DNA from: Thiosulfativibrio sp964387695
GTDB taxonomy: Bacteria > Pseudomonadota > Gammaproteobacteria > Thiomicrospirales > Thiomicrospiraceae
Direction of reading: 5' to 3'
DNA: 14,742 bases
Assembly (NCBI GenBank): GCA_964387695.1
Contig: CAYLXI010000031.1
Span: 1 to 14,742, forward strand
The notes beneath the pieces are model-generated. The model saw only the letters and a program-made list of their open reading frames with translations. It was not told the origin of the DNA and ran no database searches. Shown piece by piece: positions 6,584 to 13,884 of this stretch. The translations under genes were made by a program, and so were the position numbers. Each line of letters begins with the position of its first letter. The stretch's first letter is position 1.

Positions 6584-7435
6584 CTAATCAATATTGGTGG
6601 ATTTAAGAATATCCCATGCTTCCCAAACAGGTTTACATTTTTTAGGTAGCGGGGCTAACCAACCCAGTCCACGCCATGTTTGTTCTGGCGTATGAAAGTC
6701 TGAGCCTACTGAGGCATATAAACCAAAGCGTTCTGCTCTATCTGCCATGCCAAATTGATCAGAACATACCCTTGCCTGATTTACGACTTCAATGGCTAAC
6801 CCGCCTGCACTTTTAAAATCTACAATCATTTTATTTAATTTAGAGGCCGTCATTTTATAAATTTGTGGATGAGCAATAACCGCTACCCCGCCTGCTTGCG
6901 TAATCCAACCGACCACTTCAGATAATTCTGGCCAGTTAACCTCTGCATAAGCAGGCCTACCTTTTATTAAAAACCTGTTAAATGCTTGTTGCTGGTTACT
7001 AACAATATTTCTTTTAACAAGTTCTTTGGCGAAATGTACTCTGCCTATTATTCCTGTTTTAATCACGGGCAAAATATCTTCCAAGACATTAAAAATATTC
7101 TTTTTTTGTAATTTTTCATCAATCTCCTTAGCCCTTTGCCAGCGAAGGTCTCTATTGCACTTCAATCCTGTTTGTAAAACTGAAGAATTAACATCAAAAT
7201 TTAAGCCTACTATATGAATAGTTCTTCCCTGCCATTGACAAGAAATTTCTGTTCCTGAAATAAGTTTTATATCATTATCTGGGGCATAATCTATCAATTC
7301 TTCATAGCCACTTGTTGTATCATGATCGGTAATCGCTAAACAATCTACTTGGTGATACTTAGCTAAATTAATTAGCTCTTGTGGTGTTAAACTACCGTCT
7401 GAAGCGGTGGTATGACAGTGAAAATCTACTTTCAT
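6584..7435 (-). CDS. rnm: PHP-domain 5'-3' exoribonuclease (RNase AM / YciV)
   Basis: A 283-residue PHP-family phosphoesterase matching YciV/RNase AM, which matures rRNA 5' ends and also hydrolyses 3',5'-nucleoside bisphosphates. The metal-binding residues of the PHP fold are present: FHCHTTASDG (H6, H8, D13), ITDHDTTSG (D37, H38, D39), GTE (E63), VIAHP and the C-terminal GSDFHTP. Length is normal. The ATG at 7435 has AGG about 11 nt upstream. In many Gammaproteobacteria this gene sits next to yciO on the same strand, as here, but a 153-bp gap with a strong hairpin separates the two. It is divergent from yciI. Confidence 0.92.
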   Translation of the reverse strand: MKVDFHCHTTASDGSLTPQELINLAKYHQVDCLAITDHDTTSGYEELIDYAPDNDIKLISGTEISCQWQGRTIHIVGLNFDVNSSVLQTGLKCNRDLRWQRAKEIDEKLQKKNIFNVLEDILPVIKTGIIGRVHFAKELVKRNIVSNQQQAFNRFLIKGRPAYAEVNWPELSEVVGWITQAGGVAVIAHPQIYKMTASKLNKMIVDFKSAGGLAIEVVNQARVCSDQFGMADRAERFGLYASVGSDFHTPEQTWRGLGWLAPLPKKCKPVWEAWDILKSTNID

Positions 7436-7466
7436 TTAAGGATAAACCTGTTAACATTTATTATTC

Positions 7467-7472
7467 TATAAT
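7467..7472 (+). promoter_or_regulatory. Candidate -10 element for the yciI-S24-asparaginase unit
   Basis: A consensus TATAAT lies 48 nt upstream of the yciI ATG in the divergent gap with rnm. No convincing -35 hexamer exists at 16-18 nt; TTAACA at 7451-7456 is too close. An 8-bp palindrome TGTTAACA overlaps that position. I see no LexA-type CTGT-N8-ACAG box here. Confidence 0.3.
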
Positions 7473-7519
7473 TTTAACCGCCCTGCCCTATAAAAAAAAG
7501 AAAAAAGAGAGATTTAAAA

Positions 7520-7819
7520 ATGCTTTATTCCATATTTGCTTATGATGTGATCAACAGTCTACCTTTGAGAAAAACCGCTAGAACCGAACATATTAAGCGT
7601 TTAAATGCCCTTAATGATGCAGGAAGATTAATATTAGCTGGCCCTAACCCTGCCGTTGACTCTGATGACCCAGGGGAGTCTGGTTTTACAGGCAGTTTAA
7701 TCGTGGCAGAGTTTAACTCGTTAAGTTCTGCTCAAGAATGGGCAAATTCTGACCCTTACTTAATCGCGGGTGTTTATGAAAAGGTTATTGTTAAGCCTTT
7801 TAAAAAAGTAATGCCATAA
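7520..7819 (+). CDS. yciI: YciI family protein
   Basis: This 99-residue protein matches E. coli YciI nearly end to end: MLYSIFAYD, GRLILAGPNPAVDSDDPGES, GFTGSLIVAEF, DPYLIAGVYE and VKPFKKV. The family has a ferredoxin-like dimeric fold with a conserved His and Asp in a putative active site, here His24 and Asp33, but no settled reaction. The ATG follows an AGAGAG ribosome site. It is the first gene of a plus-strand unit, 26 bp ahead of the S24 peptidase gene, with which it is probably co-transcribed. No functional link to the next genes is known to me. Confidence 0.93.
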   Translation: MLYSIFAYDVINSLPLRKTARTEHIKRLNALNDAGRLILAGPNPAVDSDDPGESGFTGSLIVAEFNSLSSAQEWANSDPYLIAGVYEKVIVKPFKKVMP

Positions 7820-7845
7820 TCATAACTTAAGAGGAGGGGTTAGAT

Positions 7846-8310
7846 ATGTCTAATGTGGCTTTTTTAATACCTAAAAGAAATCAAAAATTAAAGCTTGAAG
7901 TAGCAGAACCTATTGAATTAATGGATGTTGATTTTGTCGAAATTCCTCTTTTAGGGTGGACATCTGCGGGTGAACCCATTCAGATGGAAATGGACTATGA
8001 CACTATTTCTGTTCCTTGCACTATGGTAAAAAAAGAAACTTTTGCTTTGCGTGTAAAGGGAAACTCCATGATCGATGAAAATATTGAAGATGGAGACATT
8101 GTTATTATAGAACGCCGTTCTACTGCTGAAAATGGAGAGTCTGTGGTGGTTAGAATTAATAATGAAGATGTGACCATGAAAAAGTTTTACATAGAAAAAG
8201 AAGGCATTCGTTTACAGCCTGCTAATGCCAATATTAAGCCTATTTTTATTACTAACGAGAGCATTGAGATTTTAGGAATAGTAACAGGGATTTTAAGACA
8301 TCCATCATGA
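7846..8310 (+). CDS. Stand-alone LexA-like S24 peptidase lacking a DNA-binding domain
   Basis: The 154-residue product contains a complete LexA/UmuD C-terminal self-cleavage domain. It shows an Ala41-Gly42 cleavage site in TSAGEPI, nucleophile Ser74 in GNSM and general base Lys112 in VTMKK, so autoproteolysis looks possible. Only about 33 residues precede this domain, and they contain no helix-turn-helix. The body (IRLQPANANIKPI) resembles LexA more than UmuD, and the N-terminal arm is longer than UmuD's; no umuC is nearby. A perfect AGGAGG (7832-7837) precedes the ATG and yciI ends just before it, so this does not look like a truncated lexA. It overlaps the asparaginase gene by ATGA. Possible roles are a RecA-responsive switch, a UmuD-like factor or a decoy for LexA; none is shown. 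Confidence 0.88.
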   Translation: MSNVAFLIPKRNQKLKLEVAEPIELMDVDFVEIPLLGWTSAGEPIQMEMDYDTISVPCTMVKKETFALRVKGNSMIDENIEDGDIVIIERRSTAENGESVVVRINNEDVTMKKFYIEKEGIRLQPANANIKPIFITNESIEILGIVTGILRHPS

Positions 8311-8804
8311 TTCAAATATTTGTTACAGGCGGAACTTTAGACAAAGACTATGACCCAATTACAGGAAATTTATTCTTCCCCAGCACCCACTTACCTAAAA
8401 TGCTTTCTCAAGCTAATTTTTCTTTAGATATAAAAACTAGAGTATTGTTTAAAAAAGACAGTTTAGATATAGAAGATGCAGATAGAAAAATAATTTTACA
8501 GGCATGTAAAGAGACAGAAAGTAAGCAGATTGTAATTATTCATGGAACAGATACTATGGCTAAAACAGCAAGGTATTTGCACCTTTATCTTAATAAATAT
8601 TTCTTTGACAAAACCATTATTTTAACAGGTGCTATGAGACCTTTTAACCTAGGTCATTCTGATGCTATGTTTAATTTAGGAGGTGCTTTAATGGCAGTTA
8701 AAAATACCAGGCCTGGTATTTTTGTGGTTATGAACGGTCAATTATTAACAGCTCAAGAAGTGGTTAAAAATAAAACTTTAGGCGTTTTTGAAAGTTCAAT
8801 TTAA
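8307..8804 (+). CDS. Single-domain asparaginase-like protein
   Basis: The 165-residue protein corresponds to the N-terminal domain only of L-asparaginases (about 330 residues). The catalytic set of that domain is present: Thr10 in VTGGTLDK, Thr81-Asp82 in HGTDTM and Lys154 in the EVVKNKTLGVFES region. The C-terminal domain, which provides oligomer contacts and an active-site Glu in the full enzyme, is missing. The stop is clean and a convergent gene begins 24 bp on, with no remnant between, so it looks like a true short form; similar short asparaginase-domain proteins occur in other Proteobacteria. The substrate is unproven. Its ATG overlaps the S24 stop (ATGA), implying translational coupling. 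A 24-bp palindrome lies at 8700-8723 inside it. Confidence 0.88.
   Translation: MIQIFVTGGTLDKDYDPITGNLFFPSTHLPKMLSQANFSLDIKTRVLFKKDSLDIEDADRKIILQACKETESKQIVIIHGTDTMAKTARYLHLYLNKYFFDKTIILTGAMRPFNLGHSDAMFNLGGALMAVKNTRPGIFVVMNGQLLTAQEVVKNKTLGVFESSI
8700..8723. repeat. 24-bp perfect palindrome with the ACCAGGCCTGGT core (copy 2)
   Basis: Five A's, TACCAGG, CCTGGTA and five T's form an exact 24-bp inverted repeat centred at 8711/8712 inside the asparaginase gene (codons for KNTRPGIF). As RNA it could form a stem of about 10 bp with a GGCC loop followed by U's, which resembles an intrinsic terminator on either strand. The 12-bp core matches 2041-2052 in the M61 gene. Confidence 0.75.
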
Positions 8805-8828
8805 AAGTTAAACATAAGAACCCATTTT

Positions 8829-9374
8829 TTACCACTCAAGCCCTTTTAAATACTGAAACATTGCACGAGAAGATTTAGGGGGTTTATTATGCTCAGCTTC
8901 TTTCTTGGCATTACGAATCCACTGCCTTAACTGGTTTCGATCTGCTAAGGGATAATCCATAACAAACTCATTTAAAACTTCATCTCCTTCTGCTAACATT
9001 CTATCTCGCCAGTTTTCTAAACGATGAAAATGGGCATTTTGTTGTTTTTCTTTAACCCTTTGAGATTCTATTTTGGCTTTAATTTCAATTAAAAGCTCTT
9101 CATCATTACGCAAAAAACGACCTACAAATAGTTTTTGTCTTTTAAGTGCGGGGCCTTTCTCCATGTTTTTTAACATTAAAATAGCTTCTCTAAAATCTTC
9201 AGGAAGACCAAGTTTGTTTATTTGGCTAACAGTAAGCTCAGAGAGTTCTTCACCTAAATTTGTTACGGCTTGTGCGGCTTTTTTAATTTGTGAGCGACTA
9301 TCAAACTCCTCTTGCTCCCAATCTGGTTGAGATACTTTTTCAGTTTTACGACCAACATTACGAGCTCTAACCAT
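8829..9374 (-). CDS. darP: DarP (YjgA, DUF615), ribosome biogenesis factor
   Basis: The 181-residue, charged and mainly helical protein matches the DUF615/YjgA family. DarP binds late 50S precursors and helps the 23S peptidyl-transferase region mature. Family features include SQIKKAAQAVTNLGEELSEL (28-47), the LGLPEDFREAI segment, KRQKLFVGRFLR and the C-terminal SRAMFQYLKGLE. Length is typical. The ATG at 9374 follows the ligA stop by 3 nt, with AGGATG just upstream spanning that stop, so translation is probably coupled to ligA. It is convergent with the asparaginase gene, 24 bp apart, and no terminator is visible in that gap. Confidence 0.92.
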   Translation of the reverse strand: MVRARNVGRKTEKVSQPDWEQEEFDSRSQIKKAAQAVTNLGEELSELTVSQINKLGLPEDFREAILMLKNMEKGPALKRQKLFVGRFLRNDEELLIEIKAKIESQRVKEKQQNAHFHRLENWRDRMLAEGDEVLNEFVMDYPLADRNQLRQWIRNAKKEAEHNKPPKSSRAMFQYLKGLEW

Positions 9375-9377
9375 TTT

Positions 9378-11402
9378 TCATCCTTTAATTGGCATTTGTG
9401 CCAACCACTCTGTTTCATTTAAAATTTGTATGCCGAGTTGTTCGGCTTTCTTTTGTTTTGAGCCTGCCTTTTCACCCATAATTAATAAATCAGTTTTTGC
9501 CGATACACTTCCCGTTACCTTAGCTCCTGATGCTTCAAGTAGTTGTTTTATTTCACTTCGTGGCATTTTGGTAAAAGTTCCTGTTATAACCACTGTTTTC
9601 CCACTTACAAAACTAGAGACATCTTTTTCTTTAATTTTAGTTTGAGACCAATAAACGCCTTTTTTTAACAATCCTTTAATCACATCTAAGTTATGTGGTT
9701 GCTTAAAAAAATCTAAAATATGCTTGGCGACAATAGCACCAACATCATCAATAGTTATTAAACTTTCAAAATCAGTGACAAGTATTTTATCTAAAGATAG
9801 AAAATGATTGGTTAAATTTTTAGCTGTAACCTCCCCTACTTCTGGAATACCCAGACTATAGATAAATCTATCTAAGGTGGTTTTTTTTGAGGATTCAATC
9901 GCACGCAATACATTTTTAGCCGACTTTTCAGCCATTCTCCCTAAGTTTAAAAGTTGCTCTAGGGTTAAATTATATAAATCATCTGGATGTTGAATAAGGG
10001 ATTCATCAACAAGCTGATCAATAAGCTTATTACCCAATCCTTGTATATCCATAGCTTTACGAGATACAAAATGCTGTAAAGCTCGTTTGCGTTGGGCTGG
10101 GCAAAAAAGACCACCTGTACAATGGTAAGCAGCTTTATCATCGTACTTAGTTACCTCTGACTGGCATTCAGGGCAGGTTTTAGGCATAGAAAATAACATT
10201 GTTTCTTTGGCTCTCTGTGAAAGCACGACTCCCGCAATCTCTGGAATAACATCTCCAGCACGGCGTACAACAACGGTATCACCAACTCTAACATCTTTAC
10301 GAATAATTTCATCTAGGTTATGCAAAGTAGCGTTAGAAACAACAACACCCCCTACCGAAACTGGTTTTAGCCTTGCTACAGGGGTTAAAGCACCCGTGCG
10401 CCCTACTTGAATTTCAATGTCTAGCAGTTTTGTCCAAACCTCCTCAGCAGGAAATTTTCTGGCAACTGCCCAGCGAGGTGCTTTGGCAGTAAATCCAAGT
10501 TTATTTTGTTGTCCAATATCATTTATCTTATAAACAATACCATCAATTTCATAGGGTAAGCTAGATCTTTTATCATTAAGTCGTTGATAATATTCTAACG
10601 CTTCTTCAAAAGTATTAACCACTGCGGAATCGGGATTAACGGGCAGTCCCCAAGCTTTAAATTTATTAATAACTTCGGTATAAAGATTGGGTAGGTTAAA
10701 ATCTTTACTTAATTCTCCCCAACCATACAAATAAAAACTTAAATGGCGTTTAGCCGTTATGCGAGGGTCTAGCTGTCTAAGCGAACCTGCGGCTGCATTT
10801 CTAGGATTGGCAAAAGGCTTATTTTCTTGCTTAATTTGTTCTACATTTAAAGCTTTAAAAGATTTTTTAGACATAAAAACTTCACCTCGTACTTCAATAA
10901 TACGCGGTAAATTATCACCTGTTAATCGCAATGGAATTGCTTGAATGGTACGTATATTATGAGTAACATCCTCACCAATCGTGCCGTTTCCTCGGGTAGA
11001 AGCTTGAATTAATAAGCCATTTTCATAACGCAAATTAATTGCCAAGCCATCCATTTTAGGCTCGGCAGACAATCCATTTAAAGATAAATTAAACTTGCTT
11101 GATATTTTTTCAAAAAAATCTTTTATGTCTTGATTTGTAAAAGCATTTGCCAAAGAATACATGGCTACCATATGTTGAACCGATTGAAAATCTTTCAAAG
11201 GTTCCGTCCCAACCCTTTGACTAGGAGAGTCTAGCGTAATCCATTCAGGATGCTCTTCTTCATAGCACAAAAGCTCTTGATAAAGATCATCATATTGACT
11301 ATCAGTGATATTAGGAGAGTCCAGAGTATAGTAAAAAATATCNNNNNNNNNNTTCTGAATTTTAAGTTTAAGTTGCAGGTAGGTTGAGTAGTTTTTTTTC
11401 AT
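9378..11402 (-). CDS. ligA: NAD-dependent DNA ligase LigA (contains a 10-N gap)
   Basis: LigA seals nicks in duplex DNA using NAD+ during replication and repair. From ATG 11402 the protein has 674 residues (E. coli has 671). The domains are Ia (YDDLYQEL), the adenylation domain with active-site Lys116 in the KMDG motif, an OB fold, a four-cysteine zinc finger (C410, C413, C428, C434), helix-hairpin-helix repeats and a C-terminal BRCT domain (SGKTVVITGTF). I prefer ATG 11402 because Lys116 and the cysteines then sit within 1-2 residues of their E. coli positions; the open frame continues upstream to 11477 into zipA. No clear ribosome site precedes this ATG. Ten N's fall in codons 17-20. It lies 31 bp after zipA, as in many Gammaproteobacteria. 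Confidence 0.95.
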   Translation of the reverse strand: MKKNYSTYLQLKLKIQXXXXDIFYYTLDSPNITDSQYDDLYQELLCYEEEHPEWITLDSPSQRVGTEPLKDFQSVQHMVAMYSLANAFTNQDIKDFFEKISSKFNLSLNGLSAEPKMDGLAINLRYENGLLIQASTRGNGTIGEDVTHNIRTIQAIPLRLTGDNLPRIIEVRGEVFMSKKSFKALNVEQIKQENKPFANPRNAAAGSLRQLDPRITAKRHLSFYLYGWGELSKDFNLPNLYTEVINKFKAWGLPVNPDSAVVNTFEEALEYYQRLNDKRSSLPYEIDGIVYKINDIGQQNKLGFTAKAPRWAVARKFPAEEVWTKLLDIEIQVGRTGALTPVARLKPVSVGGVVVSNATLHNLDEIIRKDVRVGDTVVVRRAGDVIPEIAGVVLSQRAKETMLFSMPKTCPECQSEVTKYDDKAAYHCTGGLFCPAQRKRALQHFVSRKAMDIQGLGNKLIDQLVDESLIQHPDDLYNLTLEQLLNLGRMAEKSAKNVLRAIESSKKTTLDRFIYSLGIPEVGEVTAKNLTNHFLSLDKILVTDFESLITIDDVGAIVAKHILDFFKQPHNLDVIKGLLKKGVYWSQTKIKEKDVSSFVSGKTVVITGTFTKMPRSEIKQLLEASGAKVTGSVSAKTDLLIMGEKAGSKQKKAEQLGIQILNETEWLAQMPIKG
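11343..11352. other. Assembly gap (10 N)
   Basis: Ten unresolved bases lie near the 5' end of ligA. The reading frame is open and in phase on both sides. Spacing between flanking conserved residues agrees with the family, so the real gap is probably about 10 nt, or differs from it by a multiple of 3. Confidence 0.99.
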
Positions 11403-11433
11403 AAAATTTAGAGGAATAATATCTCTGATATGA

Positions 11434-12342
11434 TTAATTAATAACTTCTCTTGCTTCGTAACTAATTGCCAAATCACGCATAACTTGAATTTCAGATTCT
11501 TTTAATAGGCGGCGTTCACCATCATAAAGACGAGAATTGAATTTTTGGGAAATCTTACGAGCTATATCAACCATATCGTTCATGGCTGCTGGAGCTTTAA
11601 TGCAGGTAGGCAGTTCAAGTATTAAAGCAATACCTTGGATTTTAGATTGTTCAAATCCTTCAGAGCTTATAGCTGGAAAAACGCCAGGTTCTAAAATATT
11701 AGCAACATGGATATATTCTTTACCTTGAGAATTTTTCTTAAAATAAATACCTTGCTCCGAATAAGAAAGCCCCACTTTTAAGAGATATTTATGAAGCTCG
11801 GCCATGTTGAATTCTTTAGTACCCATCACAATAATTACAAAAACTTGAGGGGCTTTGTCTTTATGTAATGCCGTTTTAACCTCAGGAACTATTTCACTTT
11901 CAGGTTTACCAAAAGAAGGGGTAGGATAATTTTCATTTAATTTAATAGCCTCTTTAGATTCACTCTCTAAAGAAGGTTTAACTGATAAAGAAGAATCATC
12001 AGGAAGTATAGGATGATTTAATTTCTCTTCTGCTTCCACCATTAGGTCCGTTGTTTTTTGTTTTTTAAGGGTATCAAATTCTTTACCAAAGGATAAACGA
12101 CCTTGAGAATCAGGAACATAATCTTCATCATCGACATTTAATGTTGGTTTTGCTTGAGAGGGAACCGTTAGTTGAGGTTCTTCTAGATTATGCAATGCCT
12201 TATTTTCATCTTTAAGAGAATGAGCATCATTGGGAGGTCTATTAGTTTTACTCTGTTGGTTTTTTTTCTTTATATGTAAAGATAGCAAAACGCCAATCAC
12301 AATAATTGCAAATACTAGCAAAACCATTTGTAATTCATTCAT
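11434..12342 (-). CDS. zipA: Cell division protein ZipA
   Basis: ZipA is an inner-membrane anchor that tethers FtsZ at the division septum. The 302-residue protein has a single N-terminal membrane segment (about 6-23), a short basic stretch (KKKNQQSK), and a long charged, low-complexity linker (about 30-160). A C-terminal FtsZ-binding domain follows (about 165-295, from QVFVIIVMG to MRDLAISYE). Length and order match ZipA, and the following ligA supports the call. The ATG at 12342 is preceded by AAGGA. The 12343-12483 gap with the divergent kinase holds no gene and no convincing promoter. smc, which precedes zipA in several gammaproteobacterial lineages, is not adjacent. Confidence 0.94.
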   Translation of the reverse strand: MNELQMVLLVFAIIVIGVLLSLHIKKKNQQSKTNRPPNDAHSLKDENKALHNLEEPQLTVPSQAKPTLNVDDEDYVPDSQGRLSFGKEFDTLKKQKTTDLMVEAEEKLNHPILPDDSSLSVKPSLESESKEAIKLNENYPTPSFGKPESEIVPEVKTALHKDKAPQVFVIIVMGTKEFNMAELHKYLLKVGLSYSEQGIYFKKNSQGKEYIHVANILEPGVFPAISSEGFEQSKIQGIALILELPTCIKAPAAMNDMVDIARKISQKFNSRLYDGERRLLKESEIQVMRDLAISYEAREVIN

Positions 12343-12483
12343 GAATCGTTTTTCCTTTTTACCTATAAAATACTAAAATAAAAAAATGATAGAATATTAC
12401 TATAAAAATCCACAGTAAGACCCTAAACAAATAATCTTACAGGCTTCAAACACTTTTTTCTACCCAAAAATGACTTATATTTT

Positions 12484-13884
12484 ATGACAAAACTCATCTC
12501 TTGCTTACATAAACCTTATTTTTCTCTTTTGCTGGGTATTGATATTGGAACTTCTGGCATAAGGGCTTGTTTTGTTGATCCTATAACAAATAATGCTTTA
12601 GCTTCATTTTCTATCGAAATGCCCTCGTCTAACAGAGAAGAAAATACCAGCGAGCAAGATCCACTTATTTGGATCGAAACGCTCAATAAATTATTTAAAA
12701 AAATTAATCAACACGCCCTCTCAAAGTTGATTAAGCATCTTGTGGTAGATGCGACCTCATCCAGTATTTTATTGATTTCAAGGTCAGGCATACCACTTTC
12801 TTCTGCCCTTATGTATAACGATAAAAGAGCAATACTAGAAGCCGATAAGATATTGAAAGCATCACCTAATACCAGTGGTGCGCGTGGGGTTTCTAGCACT
12901 CTTGCAAAAGCTATGTGGCTAGAAAATCAGCTTAAAAATGGTGAGCAGCCTTTTATTTGTCACCAAGTAGATTTCATTAATTTTTATTTAACAGGAAAAC
13001 TTAACTTAACAGATGAAAATAATGCTTTAAAGCTTGGCTATGACAGCATTCAGGAAAAATGGCCTGAATGGATAAAACAGCTCACCTCTTTACCCATGCC
13101 ACAAGTAGGAAAACCTGGAGAAAAAATAGAAAAAACATTAATTGTCGACTCTACAAATTTGTTAAGACTGATAAATTTAAACTTAAAATATCCTGATTTA
13201 GATAAGTTTTTAGAACAAGATATTCAGGTTTATTTAGGCACTACGGATAGTATTGCAGCTTTTTTAGCTACTGGAGCAAATAAAATAGGTGATGCCGTTA
13301 CCTCGTTAGGTTCTACCATTGTGATTAAACTGATAACAGAACAGCCAATTTTTAGTTCAAAACATGGGATTTATAGCCATAAACTTGGAAATTTATGGCT
13401 AGTGGGTGGAGCGTCCAATGCTGGCGGTGCTATTCTTTTAGAATATTTTACTTTAAAAGAACTCTGTTACTTATTGCCAAAGTTACCCCTAAAACAATCA
13501 ACTAAACTTAAATATTATCCCTTAATATCAAAAGGAGAGAGATTTCCAATATCAGACCCAAATTTTCAACCTAAAATAACTCCTAGACCCAAGTCAAACT
13601 TAGTATTTTTACAAGCTTTAATCGAAGGTTTAACAGAAATTGAGAGATTAGGGTTTGAGAAATTAATAGATTTAGGCTCTGCAAAGGTTAACCAAATTTT
13701 TACCACAGGTGGGGGGCAAAAAAATAGCGCATGGATGAGTTTAAGAAAACAAAATTTAAGATTTCCTTTAGCCACTTCAAAAGAAACCGATGCTTCTTTT
13801 GGCGTAACTCAACTGATTCAACCTAAAATAAAGAGTTCCCTAAGGAGCGACTTAAGCAGAAAAAACTTTTTTAACCAAATCTAA
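12484..13884 (+). CDS. FGGY-family sugar kinase, probable D-ribulokinase
   Basis: A 466-residue FGGY carbohydrate kinase that would phosphorylate a pentulose with ATP. The N-terminal phosphate loop is LGIDIGTSGIRA (17-28, Asp20), and the likely catalytic base is Asp255 in GTTDSIAAFLATGA. The stretches VSSTLAKAMWL, NNALKLGYD, GDAVTSLGST, GIYSHKLG and LVGGASNAGGA recall the plant/cyanobacterial group once called xylulose kinase-1 and later assigned to D-ribulose. That makes D-ribulose to ribulose-5-phosphate the likely reaction, though xylulose cannot be excluded. ATG 12484 has no clear ribosome site; an alternative TTG lies at codon 16. The 3' end overlaps cbbY by 33 bp tail to tail, and both genes suit pentulose handling around the Calvin cycle. 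Confidence 0.85.
   Translation: MTKLISCLHKPYFSLLLGIDIGTSGIRACFVDPITNNALASFSIEMPSSNREENTSEQDPLIWIETLNKLFKKINQHALSKLIKHLVVDATSSSILLISRSGIPLSSALMYNDKRAILEADKILKASPNTSGARGVSSTLAKAMWLENQLKNGEQPFICHQVDFINFYLTGKLNLTDENNALKLGYDSIQEKWPEWIKQLTSLPMPQVGKPGEKIEKTLIVDSTNLLRLINLNLKYPDLDKFLEQDIQVYLGTTDSIAAFLATGANKIGDAVTSLGSTIVIKLITEQPIFSSKHGIYSHKLGNLWLVGGASNAGGAILLEYFTLKELCYLLPKLPLKQSTKLKYYPLISKGERFPISDPNFQPKITPRPKSNLVFLQALIEGLTEIERLGFEKLIDLGSAKVNQIFTTGGGQKNSAWMSLRKQNLRFPLATSKETDASFGVTQLIQPKIKSSLRSDLSRKNFFNQI

Noticed and set aside
7447..7458. Possible LexA box (CTGTTAACAT) upstream of yciI and the S24 gene
   Set aside because: It lacks the CTGT-N8-ACAG layout of gammaproteobacterial LexA boxes; only an 8-bp TGTTAACA palindrome is present.
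9073..9330. Long open frames on the opposite strand of darP, and similar ones opposite M50, cbbY and ligA
   Set aside because: They mirror well-supported genes, show no family features and have no ribosome sites.
11403..11477. N-terminal extension of ligA into zipA
   Set aside because: The added 25 residues do not belong to LigA; starting at ATG 11402 places the active Lys and zinc cysteines at the family positions.
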